A DNA stretch of 64,000 nucleotides. Source: Zhaonella formicivorans (lineage in GTDB: Bacteria; Bacillota; DUOV01; Zhaonellaceae). Numbering within the stretch: position 1 is the first letter of the stretch; every line of letters starts with the position of its first letter. The stretch lies in the NCBI RefSeq assembly GCF_004353525.1, contig NZ_CP085524.1, forward strand, positions 2,997,001 to 3,061,000, read 5' to 3'. Position numbers and translations under genes: made by a program. This document shows positions 1 through 8,254 of this stretch, in pieces. Below the pieces are notes generated by a model, which was not told where the DNA came from, ran no database searches, and was given only the letters and a program-made list of their open reading frames with translations.

Positions 1-393
1 CAAATTGCCCAGCTTATTAAGGAAGTGCAGAATGAAACGAAACAATGCGTTGCTATTATGAATGAAAGCATCGACGAGGTGAGTTCCGGAACGGAAATTA
101 TCAACCAGGCCGAACAGTCTTTTGAGGAGATTGCCAAGGTGATTGAAGAACTTAACAGCAAGATTACCGGTGCTGCCTCTGGCGCCCTGCAAATTGTGGA
201 AATGGCCGCCAAAGCCAAAGAAGGGATCGAAAATATTGCAGCTATAGGTCAGCAAGCGGCAAGCAGTACCCAGGAGGTGGCCGCTTCTGCCGAGGAGCAG
301 TCAGCCTCAGTGGAGGAAATTGTCAGCTCTGTAGAAGAATTGGCCAGAATGGCACAAGAGCTGCAAGACGAGATTAAGGCCTTTAAAGTTTAG
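1..393 (+). CDS. Methyl-accepting chemotaxis protein, C-terminal part (5' end outside window)
   Basis: The reading frame is open from base 1, so the receptor begins upstream of the window. What remains is an alanine-, glutamate- and serine-rich coiled-coil helix with the regular heptads of the signalling and methylation helices of chemotaxis receptors (for example AASTQEVAASAEEQSASVEE, with likely methylatable Gln/Glu pairs). It ends in ELQDEIKAFKV. The ligand-binding part and the signalling tip are not visible, so the stimulus is unknown. The style resembles the receptor at 59361-61283, but the two are separate genes. Confidence 0.9.
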   Translation, partial: QIAQLIKEVQNETKQCVAIMNESIDEVSSGTEIINQAEQSFEEIAKVIEELNSKITGAASGALQIVEMAAKAKEGIENIAAIGQQAASSTQEVAASAEEQSASVEEIVSSVEELARMAQELQDEIKAFKV

Positions 394-501
394 GTAGGCT
401 TTTGCAATGAAAAGGTAAGAGGCAAGCAATAACCAGACATAGTGTTTTTCTTCCCCGCATATTGTTAGTAAAGAGTGAGTGGCTCTTGGGGAGGGAAATG
501 T

Positions 502-1233
502 ATGGCAAGATTCCGGTCTAAAGTTTTGCGGGTAAGGCTTCAGTATCTGGTTTACCTGGCCATTTTGACCGTGGTAGTGATTAACGGCTACAGGTTTGTG
601 GGCTTAAGGCTGAACCAAGAGGCTATCGAGACTATGTCCTGGGCCTTGGCCAACAAAGTTGTGGTTATTGACCCCGGCCATGGCGGCTATGATCCTGGCA
701 AGATTGGCGTCGCCGGTACCAAAGAAAAGGATTTAAACCTAGCCATCGCCAAAAAACTAGCCAGAGTAATGGGCAATGCCGGTGCCCTGGTGGTGTTAAC
801 CAGAGAAACCGATAAGGATTTAGTCACCCCGGGTGAAGGCACTATGAAAAAAAGAGACCTTGATAACCGCCTGAGAGTTGTGCAAGATGTCAAAGCTGAC
901 ATCTATCTGGGCATTCAGGCCAACGCTTTTGGCACTCGCTGGACAGGAGCCCAAACTTTTTATAATATAAAAAATGAGGAAGGCAGGAAACTGGCAGTCA
1001 GCATCCAAAACGAGATTAAAAGGCAGCTAAGAAATACCGACCGTAAAGCATTGAAAATCAGCGATGAAAATTCTTATATGTTGAGAAATCTGCTGCACCT
1101 CCCTGCTGCTATTGTGGAAGTAGGCTTTATTTCCAATGCTGCCGAAGAAAAGCTTTTAAATGATCCTGACTACCAGCAAAAAATGGCCTTGGCTATTTAC
1201 GGTGGCGTGGTAAAGTACCTGAATGGAGAGTAA
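502..1233 (+). CDS. cwlD: N-acetylmuramoyl-L-alanine amidase, CwlD-like
   Basis: Predicted zinc amidase that cleaves the lactyl-peptide bond of peptidoglycan; in spore formers CwlD helps make muramic-lactam in the spore cortex. A hydrophobic N-terminal segment (YLVYLAILTVVVING) suggests membrane anchoring with the catalytic part outside. The Amidase_3 domain opens with VVIDPGHGGYDPG, carrying the first zinc histidine, and ends with PAAIVEVGFISN, carrying the conserved glutamate. At 243 residues it is close to the CwlD length. ATG at 502 is chosen because GGGGAGGG lies just upstream; a GTG at 475 would lack a site. Assignment to CwlD rather than another amidase is from overall similarity. Confidence 0.88.
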   Translation: MARFRSKVLRVRLQYLVYLAILTVVVINGYRFVGLRLNQEAIETMSWALANKVVVIDPGHGGYDPGKIGVAGTKEKDLNLAIAKKLARVMGNAGALVVLTRETDKDLVTPGEGTMKKRDLDNRLRVVQDVKADIYLGIQANAFGTRWTGAQTFYNIKNEEGRKLAVSIQNEIKRQLRNTDRKALKISDENSYMLRNLLHLPAAIVEVGFISNAAEEKLLNDPDYQQKMALAIYGGVVKYLNGE

Positions 1234-1285
1234 TTGTCAGCCGCAATAAATTTCTAAAAATCTTTTAACAAATAGGGGTGCAAGG

Positions 1286-1792
1286 ATGGTGACAATGCGT
1301 TTTGCAATTTGGCAGACCCCCTTTGGGCATATGGGCGCCCTGGCCGGTGCAGCCGGGTTGATCTCCCTGACACTGCCTATGGAAAGCCCGGAAGATGTAT
1401 TCCGGGAACTCTTGGGTAAAGGGGAACCTGCTCATGAGGACTCAGGATACTTTGCCGGTTTGATCCGCGCTTTAACAAATTACTTTAATGGACAAGAGCT
1501 GAACTGCAGCTGCCAGCTGGACTTAAGCAGACTTACCCCTTTCCGCAGAAAGGTTTTGCAGGCGGTAGCCACGATCCCTTATGGGCAGGTGCGTTCGTAC
1601 AAATGGGTGGGGGAAAGTATCGGCTGTCTCAGGGGTTTCAGGGCTATTGGACAAGCCGTAGGTGCCAATCCCTTTCCTGTATTAATCCCATGCCACCGGG
1701 TGATCGCCAGCGACGGCAGCCTGGGGGGCTATACCGGGGGACTGGACCATAAGCGTAGGTTTCTGCGGCTTGAAGGGATAAAGATAAGTTAA
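1286..1792 (+). CDS. ogt: Methylated-DNA--protein-cysteine S-methyltransferase
   Basis: Suicide DNA-repair protein that transfers the methyl group from O6-methylguanine to its own cysteine. The diagnostic active-site motif IPCHRVI is present, followed by GSLGGYTGG, and the helix-turn-helix region (TPFRRKVLQAVATIPYGQVRSY) precedes it. At 168 residues it matches the Ogt class, with a poorly conserved N-terminal domain and no Ada-type regulatory domain. The ATG at 1286 follows AGGGGTG; an in-frame ATG at 1295 is an alternative. It stands alone and is followed by a terminator-like hairpin. Confidence 0.93.
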   Translation: MVTMRFAIWQTPFGHMGALAGAAGLISLTLPMESPEDVFRELLGKGEPAHEDSGYFAGLIRALTNYFNGQELNCSCQLDLSRLTPFRRKVLQAVATIPYGQVRSYKWVGESIGCLRGFRAIGQAVGANPFPVLIPCHRVIASDGSLGGYTGGLDHKRRFLRLEGIKIS

Positions 1793-1822
1793 TAGCAAAA
1801 CGTTGAACTTTTGTCACTGCAA

Positions 1823-1868
1823 AAATCGCCGTTTCGGTTTTAAGACCCAAGCGGCGATTTGATTTTAG
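1823..1868 (+). terminator. Hairpin terminator after ogt
   Basis: AAATCGCCG (1823-1831) pairs with CGGCGATTT (1852-1860), followed by the T-rich GATTTTAG. It separates ogt from the AmmeMemo genes. Confidence 0.6.
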
Positions 1869-1944
1869 GACAATAGGGAGCAAATACCCTGGATAAATTT
1901 TAGATCCGGGTAGAAACTACCAGTAGTATACGGAGGTGGATAGA

Positions 1945-3348
1945 ATGGGAGAAATAGTGCATGCCGGTTTTTTGCCCCATCCACCGGTGATGGTGCCTGA
2001 GGTGGGCAAGGAAGAAACTTACCGGGTGAGCGAGAGCTTAGCGGCAGCCCGAAAGTTTGCCAGAGAACTAAAAGCCTTTGAACCGGAGGTAATAGTTTTA
2101 ATTACCCCTCACGGAGCCGTTTTCCGTGATGCAGTGGCTATTAATATGGTACCTGAACTGAAGGGGGACCTGAAGCAGTTTGGAGCCGCCCAGGTTAAAT
2201 TCAGGTTAAAAAACGATTTGCAGTTGGCGGAAGCCATAACCAGGCTTTCTTTAGGCAAGGGAATTGCTGTGGCCCAAGTGGATGAGGAGCTGGGCAGGGA
2301 GTACCAAGTCGGCACTGCTCTGGACCACGGGGCTATGGTGCCCCTGTATTTCCTGCAGGAAGCAGGGGTAAATGTGCCTTTAGTACATATCACCATGGGG
2401 CTTTTACCTTTGGAGGAGCTTTACCTCTTCGGAACTCTCATCCAGGATGCGGTGCTAATGAGCTCCAGAAAAGCAGCTGTGATTGCCAGCGGGGACTTAT
2501 CCCATCGTCTGACTCCAGACGCACCTGCCGGGTATCACCCCAGGGGGAAAGAATTTGATGCGGAAATGCGAAGGCTGCTGGAAGCTGTAGATGCGCCGGG
2601 GATAATCAACCTACCTTCTGACTTGGTGGAACAGGCGGGAGAATGCGGTTTTCGCCCGCTGGTGATGCTTTTAGGTGCATTGGATGGTTACCAAGTAAAA
2701 GGAGAGGTGCTCTCCTACGAAGGGCCCTTTGGGGTAGGCTACCTGGTAGCGGCTTTAAAACCGCAAGGTCAATACCGGGAACTCCGGCTGGTAAACCGGC
2801 TTTTTAATGCTCGGACGGAAAAAATTAAAAATGCAAGAAAAGGGGAATCCTTTGCTGTAAGGCTTGCCAGGGAAACCCTGGAGGCTTATGTGACCACCGG
2901 GAAAATCATAGCAACTCCTAAGGAAGTACCCAGGGAATGGCCGGAGCAGGCGGGAACTTTTGTTTCCTTAAAGAAACACGGGCAACTCAGGGGCTGTATC
3001 GGCACGACAGCTCCAACCAGGGACAGTACTGCGGAAGAAATTATTTACAACGCCATCGCTGCCGGCACCCAGGACCCTCGTTTTGATCCGGTTACGACCG
3101 ATGAATTGGACCAGTTAACCTATTCGGTGGATATTTTGGGGGAGCCGGAGAAAATACCCGACCCTAGCTTTCTGGACCCCAAAAAGTACGGCGTCATCGT
3201 GCGGCAGGGCAGGCGTTCAGGTTTGCTTTTGCCTGACCTGGAGGGTATAGACACTGTGGAGGAGCAGGTGGCGATTGCCAAGCGCAAGGCGGGAATTACA
3301 GGAAATGAATATACTTTAGAGAGATTTAAGGTAACGAGATATACATAA
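1945..3348 (+). CDS. AmmeMemoRadiSam system protein: LigB/MEMO-like domain fused to AMMECR1 domain
   Basis: A 467-residue two-domain protein. Residues about 1-275 form a class III extradiol dioxygenase/MEMO-type domain: it opens with [15 protein letters not shown] and includes [20 protein letters not shown] and [12 protein letters not shown], whose histidines and acidic residues are the likely metal ligands. Residues about 290-467 form an AMMECR1 domain with [23 protein letters not shown] and [10 protein letters not shown]. Elsewhere these units are commonly separate proteins encoded with a radical SAM gene, and that partner lies 21 bases downstream here. The biochemical role of the system is not established. 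ATG at 1945 is preferred over GTG at 1936, because GGAGGTGG overlaps the GTG and is well spaced from the ATG. Confidence 0.88.
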   Translation: MGEIVHAGFLPHPPVMVPEVGKEETYRVSESLAAARKFARELKAFEPEVIVLITPHGAVFRDAVAINMVPELKGDLKQFGAAQVKFRLKNDLQLAEAITRLSLGKGIAVAQVDEELGREYQVGTALDHGAMVPLYFLQEAGVNVPLVHITMGLLPLEELYLFGTLIQDAVLMSSRKAAVIASGDLSHRLTPDAPAGYHPRGKEFDAEMRRLLEAVDAPGIINLPSDLVEQAGECGFRPLVMLLGALDGYQVKGEVLSYEGPFGVGYLVAALKPQGQYRELRLVNRLFNARTEKIKNARKGESFAVRLARETLEAYVTTGKIIATPKEVPREWPEQAGTFVSLKKHGQLRGCIGTTAPTRDSTAEEIIYNAIAAGTQDPRFDPVTTDELDQLTYSVDILGEPEKIPDPSFLDPKKYGVIVRQGRRSGLLLPDLEGIDTVEEQVAIAKRKAGITGNEYTLERFKVTRYT

Positions 3349-3369
3349 CTGCTGGAAAGGGGGTTGGAC

Positions 3370-4371
3370 GTGCGAGAAGCTAAATGGTACGAAAAGTTGG
3401 AGGGGAATGCAGTGCTCTGTCGGCTTTGCCCCCACGGCTGCCGGCTTGAGCCGGGCAAAACGGGAATCTGCCGGGTACGCACTAACGTGGGGGGTAGGCT
3501 GGAAACCAGGAACTATGGTTTGTGCACCTCTTTGGCCCTGGATCCTATTGAAAAAAAGCCCCTTTATCATTTTTACCCCGGCAAAAATATAGTTTCCCTG
3601 GGGACTGTGGGTTGTAACCTGCAGTGCGCCTTTTGCCAAAACTGGCATCTAGCCCATGGGGAGCCAGGTTTGGCCGAAATAACTCCCCGGGAGCTGGTGC
3701 AGGCCGCCTGCCAGGTGAAAGAAAAAGACTCCATTGGCATTGCTTACACTTATTCTGAGCCCACAGTATGGTATGAGTTTGTTTTGGAAGCTGCAGAACA
3801 AGCAAAAAGCGCAGATCTGCAAAATGTGCTGGTTACCAACGGCTTTATTAACGAAGAGCCTTTAAAAGAGTTGGCACCGGTAATCGATGCTTTAAATATT
3901 GATGTCAAAGGTTTCAGTACAGATTTCTACAGGAAAATAATCAAAGGCGATTACCGGCCGGTGTTAAGAACAGCGGAGCTGGCAAAAGAAGCAGGCTGCC
4001 ATGTGGAAATTACTACGCTCCTCATTACGGGGCTAAATGATGGCGAAGAGGAAATCAAATCCCTGGTAGAGTGGCTGGCAGGTTCTTTGGGAGCTGACGT
4101 TCCGCTCCATTTTTCCAGGTATTTTCCCAATTACCAAATGGAAGCGCCGCCAACACCCCTGAAGACGCTACAAAAAGCCAGGGAAATCGCCAGGGAAAAG
4201 CTTCATTTTGTCTATATTGGCAACGCTCCCGAGCTGGATGGCAGTGACACTTATTGCCCCAAATGCGGGCGGGATGTTATTTCCCGCAGCGGTTACCGTG
4301 TGGCGCTGACGGGGCTTAAAGGGAAGGAATGCAAATACTGCGGGGAAGAGCTGGCCATTGTGGGGGTTTAA
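3370..4371 (+). CDS. amrS: AmmeMemoRadiSam system radical SAM enzyme
   Basis: Radical SAM enzyme. The CxxxCxxC motif appears as CNLQCAFCQNW and binds the SAM-associated 4Fe-4S cluster. An N-terminal cysteine cluster (CRLCPHGCRLEPGKTGICRV) and a C-terminal zinc-ribbon-like pair (CPKCG and CKYCG) are both visible. The protein resembles pyruvate formate-lyase activases, and older annotations call it PflA-like. Its position directly behind the fused MEMO/AMMECR1 gene identifies the subfamily; the substrate is unknown. GTG at 3370 is preferred to TTG at 3364, because the GGAAAGGGGG box almost touches the TTG. The gene ends next to the convergent plsC, with no bases between the stop codons. Confidence 0.9.
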   Translation: MREAKWYEKLEGNAVLCRLCPHGCRLEPGKTGICRVRTNVGGRLETRNYGLCTSLALDPIEKKPLYHFYPGKNIVSLGTVGCNLQCAFCQNWHLAHGEPGLAEITPRELVQAACQVKEKDSIGIAYTYSEPTVWYEFVLEAAEQAKSADLQNVLVTNGFINEEPLKELAPVIDALNIDVKGFSTDFYRKIIKGDYRPVLRTAELAKEAGCHVEITTLLITGLNDGEEEIKSLVEWLAGSLGADVPLHFSRYFPNYQMEAPPTPLKTLQKAREIAREKLHFVYIGNAPELDGSDTYCPKCGRDVISRSGYRVALTGLKGKECKYCGEELAIVGV

Positions 4372-4965
4372 TTAAGGTCGCTCCTCCAGCATCTCTGTGA
4401 TTGCAGTCACAATTTCCCGCGAAAAGTTTTCCAATTCCTCTTTGCCTGCCCGCCCGTCGGCCTCGATGGGGAAGGAGATTGGTTTGCCTACCCGGACGAT
4501 TACTTTGCCGCTAAACCCGGAAGTGCCAATTAGGGCCACAGGCAATACGGGTGCTCCGCTCTTTGCAGCCAGCATGGCTGCTCCTGCTTTAAAAGGAAGA
4601 AGCAACTGGCTGGTCTTATTGCGCCCTCCCTCGGGGAAGATGCCAAAGCAGCCTCCGTTATGCAGGATCTCCAGGGAGGCACGGATGGCTCCCCTGTCAC
4701 CTGCTCCCCGTTTCACGGGAAATGCGCCTAAATGGTCGATGATCCACCCTAAAAGAGGGATGCGGAACAATTCTTCCTTGGCTAAGAAATGGACCTGCCG
4801 GTCAAAAGCGCAGCCTAATGCCACCGGATCTAAATAGCTAACATGGTTAGCAGCCAGAATGACCGGACCTTTGCTGGGCAGGTTTTCGGCTCCCTCCACC
4901 TGCCAGCGCCGGAATGTTTTTAAATAAATACGGCAGAGACCCCTGGCAAATTCATAAAAGGTCAT
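4372..4965 (-). CDS. plsC: 1-acyl-sn-glycerol-3-phosphate acyltransferase
   Basis: Membrane-associated acyltransferase that converts lysophosphatidate to phosphatidate in phospholipid synthesis. The catalytic NHxxxxD motif appears as NHVSYLDP at about residue 40, and the glycerol-phosphate-binding motif as FPEGGRN at about 110. The length of 197 residues is typical of the short Firmicute PlsC. It is convergent with the radical SAM gene and transcribed alone. Acyl-chain and head-group preference cannot be read from the sequence. Confidence 0.92.
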   Translation of the reverse strand: MTFYEFARGLCRIYLKTFRRWQVEGAENLPSKGPVILAANHVSYLDPVALGCAFDRQVHFLAKEELFRIPLLGWIIDHLGAFPVKRGAGDRGAIRASLEILHNGGCFGIFPEGGRNKTSQLLLPFKAGAAMLAAKSGAPVLPVALIGTSGFSGKVIVRVGKPISFPIEADGRAGKEELENFSREIVTAITEMLEERP

Positions 4966-5104
4966 TGTACTTCTCTCCTGTCGTTATGTAATACTACCTA
5001 ACATCATAACCCAGAATGGATAAATTAAAAACATAGAAAATTAACAGCCGGTTTAATTAGATGTAACAAACAAATAAAATTTTATAGTATAAGCGGGGAA
5101 AAAC

Positions 5105-5133
5105 TTGACGACACGGGCAAAGTGGGTTACAGT
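5105..5133 (+). promoter_or_regulatory. Possible promoter of the Rrf2-type regulator gene
   Basis: TTGACG (5105-5110) lies 17 bases upstream of TACAGT (5128-5133), a good -35 with a moderate -10. An alternative pair, TTGATA (5138-5143) and TAGAAT (5162-5167), would overlap the dyad but leave too little room for the ribosome-binding site. Confidence 0.45.
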
Positions 5134-5141
5134 GTAATTGA

Positions 5142-5164
5142 TAAACTATACAAAAATAGTATAG
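5142..5164. promoter_or_regulatory. Dyad operator upstream of the Rrf2-type regulator
   Basis: CTATAC (5146-5151) and GTATAG (5159-5164) form a perfect 6-7-6 inverted repeat. The extended half-site TAAACTATAC (5142-5151) recurs before cydA, so this is a likely binding site of the adjacent regulator. That assignment is inference. Confidence 0.6.
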
Positions 5165-5180
5165 AATAGGAGCAACTCAA

Positions 5181-5594
5181 GTGCAACTAAACCAGGCAAC
5201 TGATTACGCTTTTCGAGCAGTATTATACTTAGCAAACCTCCCCCAGGATGAAGTTGTTACCGCCCAGACTATTGCAAGTGCGGAAGAAATTCCGATGCGG
5301 TTTTTGCTCAAAATTATGAGGTCCCTTACCCATGCCGGGGTGGTAAAATCCTTTCGCGGCGTCGAGGGCGGCTATGCCTTGGCCAAACCGCCGGCGGAAA
5401 TCACTCTCCTGGATGTGGTTGAAGCTATTGAAGGGCCTGTTTACATTAACCGCTGCCTCTTGGATAAGGAATACTGCAGCAAACATTGGGCCAATAGGTG
5501 TGCAATTCATCACGTACTGGGGGAGATCCAGTCGAGCCTGCTTGAGCAGCTGGGTAGCCATACATTTGCCGATCTGCTGAAGCAGAAACAGTAA
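5181..5594 (+). CDS. Rrf2-family transcriptional regulator
   Basis: Small winged-helix repressor of the Rrf2 family (IscR, NsrR, CymR, RirA). The N-terminus QATDYAFRAVLYLA and the recognition region FLLKIMRSLTHAGVVKSFRG followed by GGYALAKP are diagnostic. The C-terminal half has three cysteines (CLLDKEYCSKHWANRC), the usual place where sensor members bind an iron-sulfur cluster, so a redox, NO or oxygen sensor is plausible. It lies immediately upstream of cydAB, with related dyads before its own start and before cydA, suggesting autoregulation and control of the oxidase. The start is GTG with AGGAG upstream. The exact signal is unknown. Confidence 0.92.
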   Translation: MQLNQATDYAFRAVLYLANLPQDEVVTAQTIASAEEIPMRFLLKIMRSLTHAGVVKSFRGVEGGYALAKPPAEITLLDVVEAIEGPVYINRCLLDKEYCSKHWANRCAIHHVLGEIQSSLLEQLGSHTFADLLKQKQ

Positions 5595-5631
5595 ATGTAT
5601 CACTTCAGCAAAAAGGGGGTGCCTGAAAGTG

Positions 5632-5641
5632 TAAACTATAC
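5632..5641. promoter_or_regulatory. Repeated operator half-site between regulator and cydA
   Basis: TAAACTATAC is an exact copy of the half-site at 5142-5151. The partner half is poor here (CTACAC at 5649-5654), so this could be a weak or single-sided site. Confidence 0.4.
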
Positions 5642-5702
5642 TATCTTACTACACTTTACGGAGGGGGAGACCGAACCAAAGATTACTGTTTTTTTATGGT
5701 TG

Positions 5703-5725
5703 TAAAGTATACTGTTGCGGTATAC
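5703..5725. promoter_or_regulatory. Dyad operator upstream of cydA
   Basis: TAAAGTATAC (5703-5712), a 7-base spacer, then GTATAC (5720-5725). The geometry is the same as the dyad upstream of the Rrf2 gene, and the site lies 25 bases before the cydA start. Confidence 0.6.
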
Positions 5726-5749
5726 ATAAGCAATTAGGGAGGGAAACCG

Positions 5750-7135
5750 ATGGATCAACTTTTGCTGGCAAGGTGGCAGTTTGGCATTACTACTGTCTAT
5801 CACTTTTTATTTGTGCCTTTAACCCTGGGGCTTTCCATTCTGGTGGCCATCATGGAGACTATTTACGTCCGCACAGGGAATGAGACCTATCAAAAGATGG
5901 CCAAGTTCTGGGGCAAACTCTTTTTGATCAATTTTGCTATGGGAGTGGTCACCGGCATCGTGCAGGAATTTCAATTCGGGATGAACTGGTCGGGCTATTC
6001 CCGCTTCGTAGGTGATATTTTTGGCGCCCCCCTGGCGGTGGAAGCACTGGCTGCTTTTTTTATCGAGTCAACTTTTATTGGTTTATGGATTTTTGGCTGG
6101 GATAAGCTATCCAAAACTGTACATGCGGCTACCATTTGGCTGGTGGCTTTTGCTACCAATCTCTCCGCTTTCTGGATCCTGGTGGCCAATTCCTTTATGC
6201 AGGCGCCGGTAGGCTATGTGCTTAGGAATGGCCGGGCTGAAATGACCGAATTCTTTGCTCTCTTGAGCAATCGCCATGTCTGGTACCAGTTTCCGCATAC
6301 GGTCCTTTCCGGGTTTACTACTGCGGCCTTTTTCGTGATGGGCATCAGCGCCTATCATCTAATGAGGAAAAACTACTCCGACTTTTTCCGCCGTTCCTTC
6401 CGGCTGGGCCTTATTTTCGGAGTGGCCAGCATTCTTTTGGTATCAGCCGTTGGCCATTTTCAGGGACAGTACCTAACCCAGGCCCAGCCTATGAAAATGG
6501 CAGCAGCTGAAGCCCTGTGGGAGAGCGCGGACCCGGCACCGCTTGCGGTGCTGGCAATCATTGATGAACAAAACCAAACTAACTCTGCTGAAATCCAGCT
6601 TCCCGGTTTGCTGAGTTTTTTGACGTATAACAAATTCAGCGGAGAGGTCAAAGGGATTAAGGAAATTCAAGCTGAGTACGAGACAGAGTATGGCCCCGGC
6701 AACTATATCCCGCCGGTGGTGCCTGTTTTCTGGAGTTTCCGCATCATGGTGCTGGCCGGCGTGCTGATGGCCATCCTGGCGCTTTATGGACTTTACCTGC
6801 AACAAACCGGGCAGTTGGAAAATAAGCAGGGTTTCCTAAAAGCCATGCTTTGGGCTATACCTTTACCCTACATCGCCAATACCGGCGGGTGGCTCATGGC
6901 CGAGATCGGCCGTCAACCCTGGATTGTCCAAGGGCTGCAGCGGGTAGAAGAAGCTATTTCACCGGCAGTTTCGACCGGAGCAGTTTTGACCAGCTTGCTC
7001 GGGTTTACGCTGCTCTACGGGGTTTTGGCAGTAGCTGATGTTTACCTGCTCAGCAAGTATGCCAAACAGGGGCCTGAAGAAAAGATTTTGGACGATAGAG
7101 TAGGGACTTCTAAGGAGGTGTCGTTATGGACCTAA
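5750..7135 (+). CDS. cydA: Cytochrome bd quinol oxidase subunit I
   Basis: Haem-bearing subunit of the bd-type terminal oxidase, a membrane quinol:oxygen oxidoreductase with high oxygen affinity. Likely haem ligands are visible: His18 (TTVYHFLF), His183 (QFPHTVLSGF) and Met333 (FWSFRIMV). Acidic residues of the proton path appear as Glu98 and Glu106 (AVEALAAFFIEST), and the GRQPW motif is present. The Q-loop is short, as in many Gram-positive enzymes. At 461 residues it is full length. It overlaps cydB by 10 bases. In an anaerobe this enzyme usually protects against oxygen. Confidence 0.97.
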   Translation: MDQLLLARWQFGITTVYHFLFVPLTLGLSILVAIMETIYVRTGNETYQKMAKFWGKLFLINFAMGVVTGIVQEFQFGMNWSGYSRFVGDIFGAPLAVEALAAFFIESTFIGLWIFGWDKLSKTVHAATIWLVAFATNLSAFWILVANSFMQAPVGYVLRNGRAEMTEFFALLSNRHVWYQFPHTVLSGFTTAAFFVMGISAYHLMRKNYSDFFRRSFRLGLIFGVASILLVSAVGHFQGQYLTQAQPMKMAAAEALWESADPAPLAVLAIIDEQNQTNSAEIQLPGLLSFLTYNKFSGEVKGIKEIQAEYETEYGPGNYIPPVVPVFWSFRIMVLAGVLMAILALYGLYLQQTGQLENKQGFLKAMLWAIPLPYIANTGGWLMAEIGRQPWIVQGLQRVEEAISPAVSTGAVLTSLLGFTLLYGVLAVADVYLLSKYAKQGPEEKILDDRVGTSKEVSLWT

Positions 7136-8130
7136 ATACAATCTGGTTTAGTCTGGTTGCAGTCCTGTTCACCGGTTTTTTCTTTCTGGAAGGCTTTGAT
7201 TACGGCGTGGGCATCCTCTTGCCTTTTTTAGGGAAAAATGATACGGAACGCCGCATGATAATCAACACCATCGGGCCTGTGTGGGATGGCAACGAGGTTT
7301 GGATGCTCACCGCCGGCGGAGCCATGTTTGCCGCTTTCCCCAATTGGTATGCCACTCTCTTCAGCGGTTTTTACCTGGCACTCTTCCTGATGCTGGCGGC
7401 TCTGATTGTGCGTGGCGTGGCTTTTGAGTTTCGCAGCAAAGACCCGAGCCCCGCTTGGCGAAACATGTGGGACTGGGCTATTTTTGCCGGCAGCCTCTTG
7501 CCTGCTCTCCTCTGGGGTGTGGCCATGACCAACCTGCTTCAGGGTGTGCCCATCGATGCACAGATGGAGTACGTAGGGTCCTTCTGGAACCTCCTTTCCC
7601 CTTACACCCTGGTGGGCGGAATAGCGGGGCTGTTGGTCTTTATCCTGCACGGAGCTATTTTCCTGAGCCTGAAGATTGACGGGGAGATAATGGAGCGGGC
7701 CCGCCAGAAAGCTTTGGCAGCAGGCGTTTTGGCCATACCCGCGGTTTTACTTCTGGCGGTTTTAAGCTACACCCAGACAGACCTTTTTGCCAAAGCGGGT
7801 GCCGGAGCCGTGCTGATTGGGTCCCTGATGGCTCTTGTGGCCGCTTATTTGCTGCTCAGTCGCGGCAAGCCCGGCTGGGCCCTGGTGGCAAATGGTTTAA
7901 CTATAGTATGCTACATTGCGGCCATTTTCTGGGGACTTTTCCCAAGGGTCATGGTCTCCAGCCTTAATCCCGACTGGAGTCTAACTATTTACAACGCATC
8001 CTCAAGCCCTTATACCCTAAAAGTGATGACTATAGTTGCCCTTACTTTGGTGCCCATCGTGCTGGCTTACCAAGCCTGGACTTACTGGATCTTTCGCCGG
8101 CGCGTCGGGCCAAAAAATTTGGAGTATTAA
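7126..8130 (+). CDS. cydB: Cytochrome bd quinol oxidase subunit II
   Basis: Second membrane subunit of the bd oxidase, pairing with CydA. The signature FFLEGFDYGVGILLPFLG near the N-terminus and GNEVWMLTAGGAMFAAFP are characteristic. It has about eight to nine hydrophobic segments over 334 residues, the normal length. The ATG at 7126 lies inside the end of cydA, with GGAGGTG upstream, so the two are translationally coupled. Confidence 0.97.
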   Translation: MDLNTIWFSLVAVLFTGFFFLEGFDYGVGILLPFLGKNDTERRMIINTIGPVWDGNEVWMLTAGGAMFAAFPNWYATLFSGFYLALFLMLAALIVRGVAFEFRSKDPSPAWRNMWDWAIFAGSLLPALLWGVAMTNLLQGVPIDAQMEYVGSFWNLLSPYTLVGGIAGLLVFILHGAIFLSLKIDGEIMERARQKALAAGVLAIPAVLLLAVLSYTQTDLFAKAGAGAVLIGSLMALVAAYLLLSRGKPGWALVANGLTIVCYIAAIFWGLFPRVMVSSLNPDWSLTIYNASSSPYTLKVMTIVALTLVPIVLAYQAWTYWIFRRRVGPKNLEY

Positions 8131-8149
8131 ATCCAAAATGCTGCATCAA

Positions 8150-8177
8150 ATGGGGTGAGGTGAAGACTTCACCCCAT
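8150..8177 (+). other. Alternative hairpins between cydB and cydD
   Basis: ATGGGGTGA (8150-8158) can pair with TCACCCCAT (8169-8177), while GGTGAAG (8159-8165) can instead pair with CTTCACC (8167-8173). The two structures exclude each other and no T-run follows, so this may be a partial terminator or processing site. Confidence 0.45.
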
Positions 8178-8254
8178 TACACAGCCACTCAATTTTTACC
8201 GGCCCCCTTTAGTTGGTGCGGTAATGGAAGCTATATTCCGGGGGAGGTATAATG

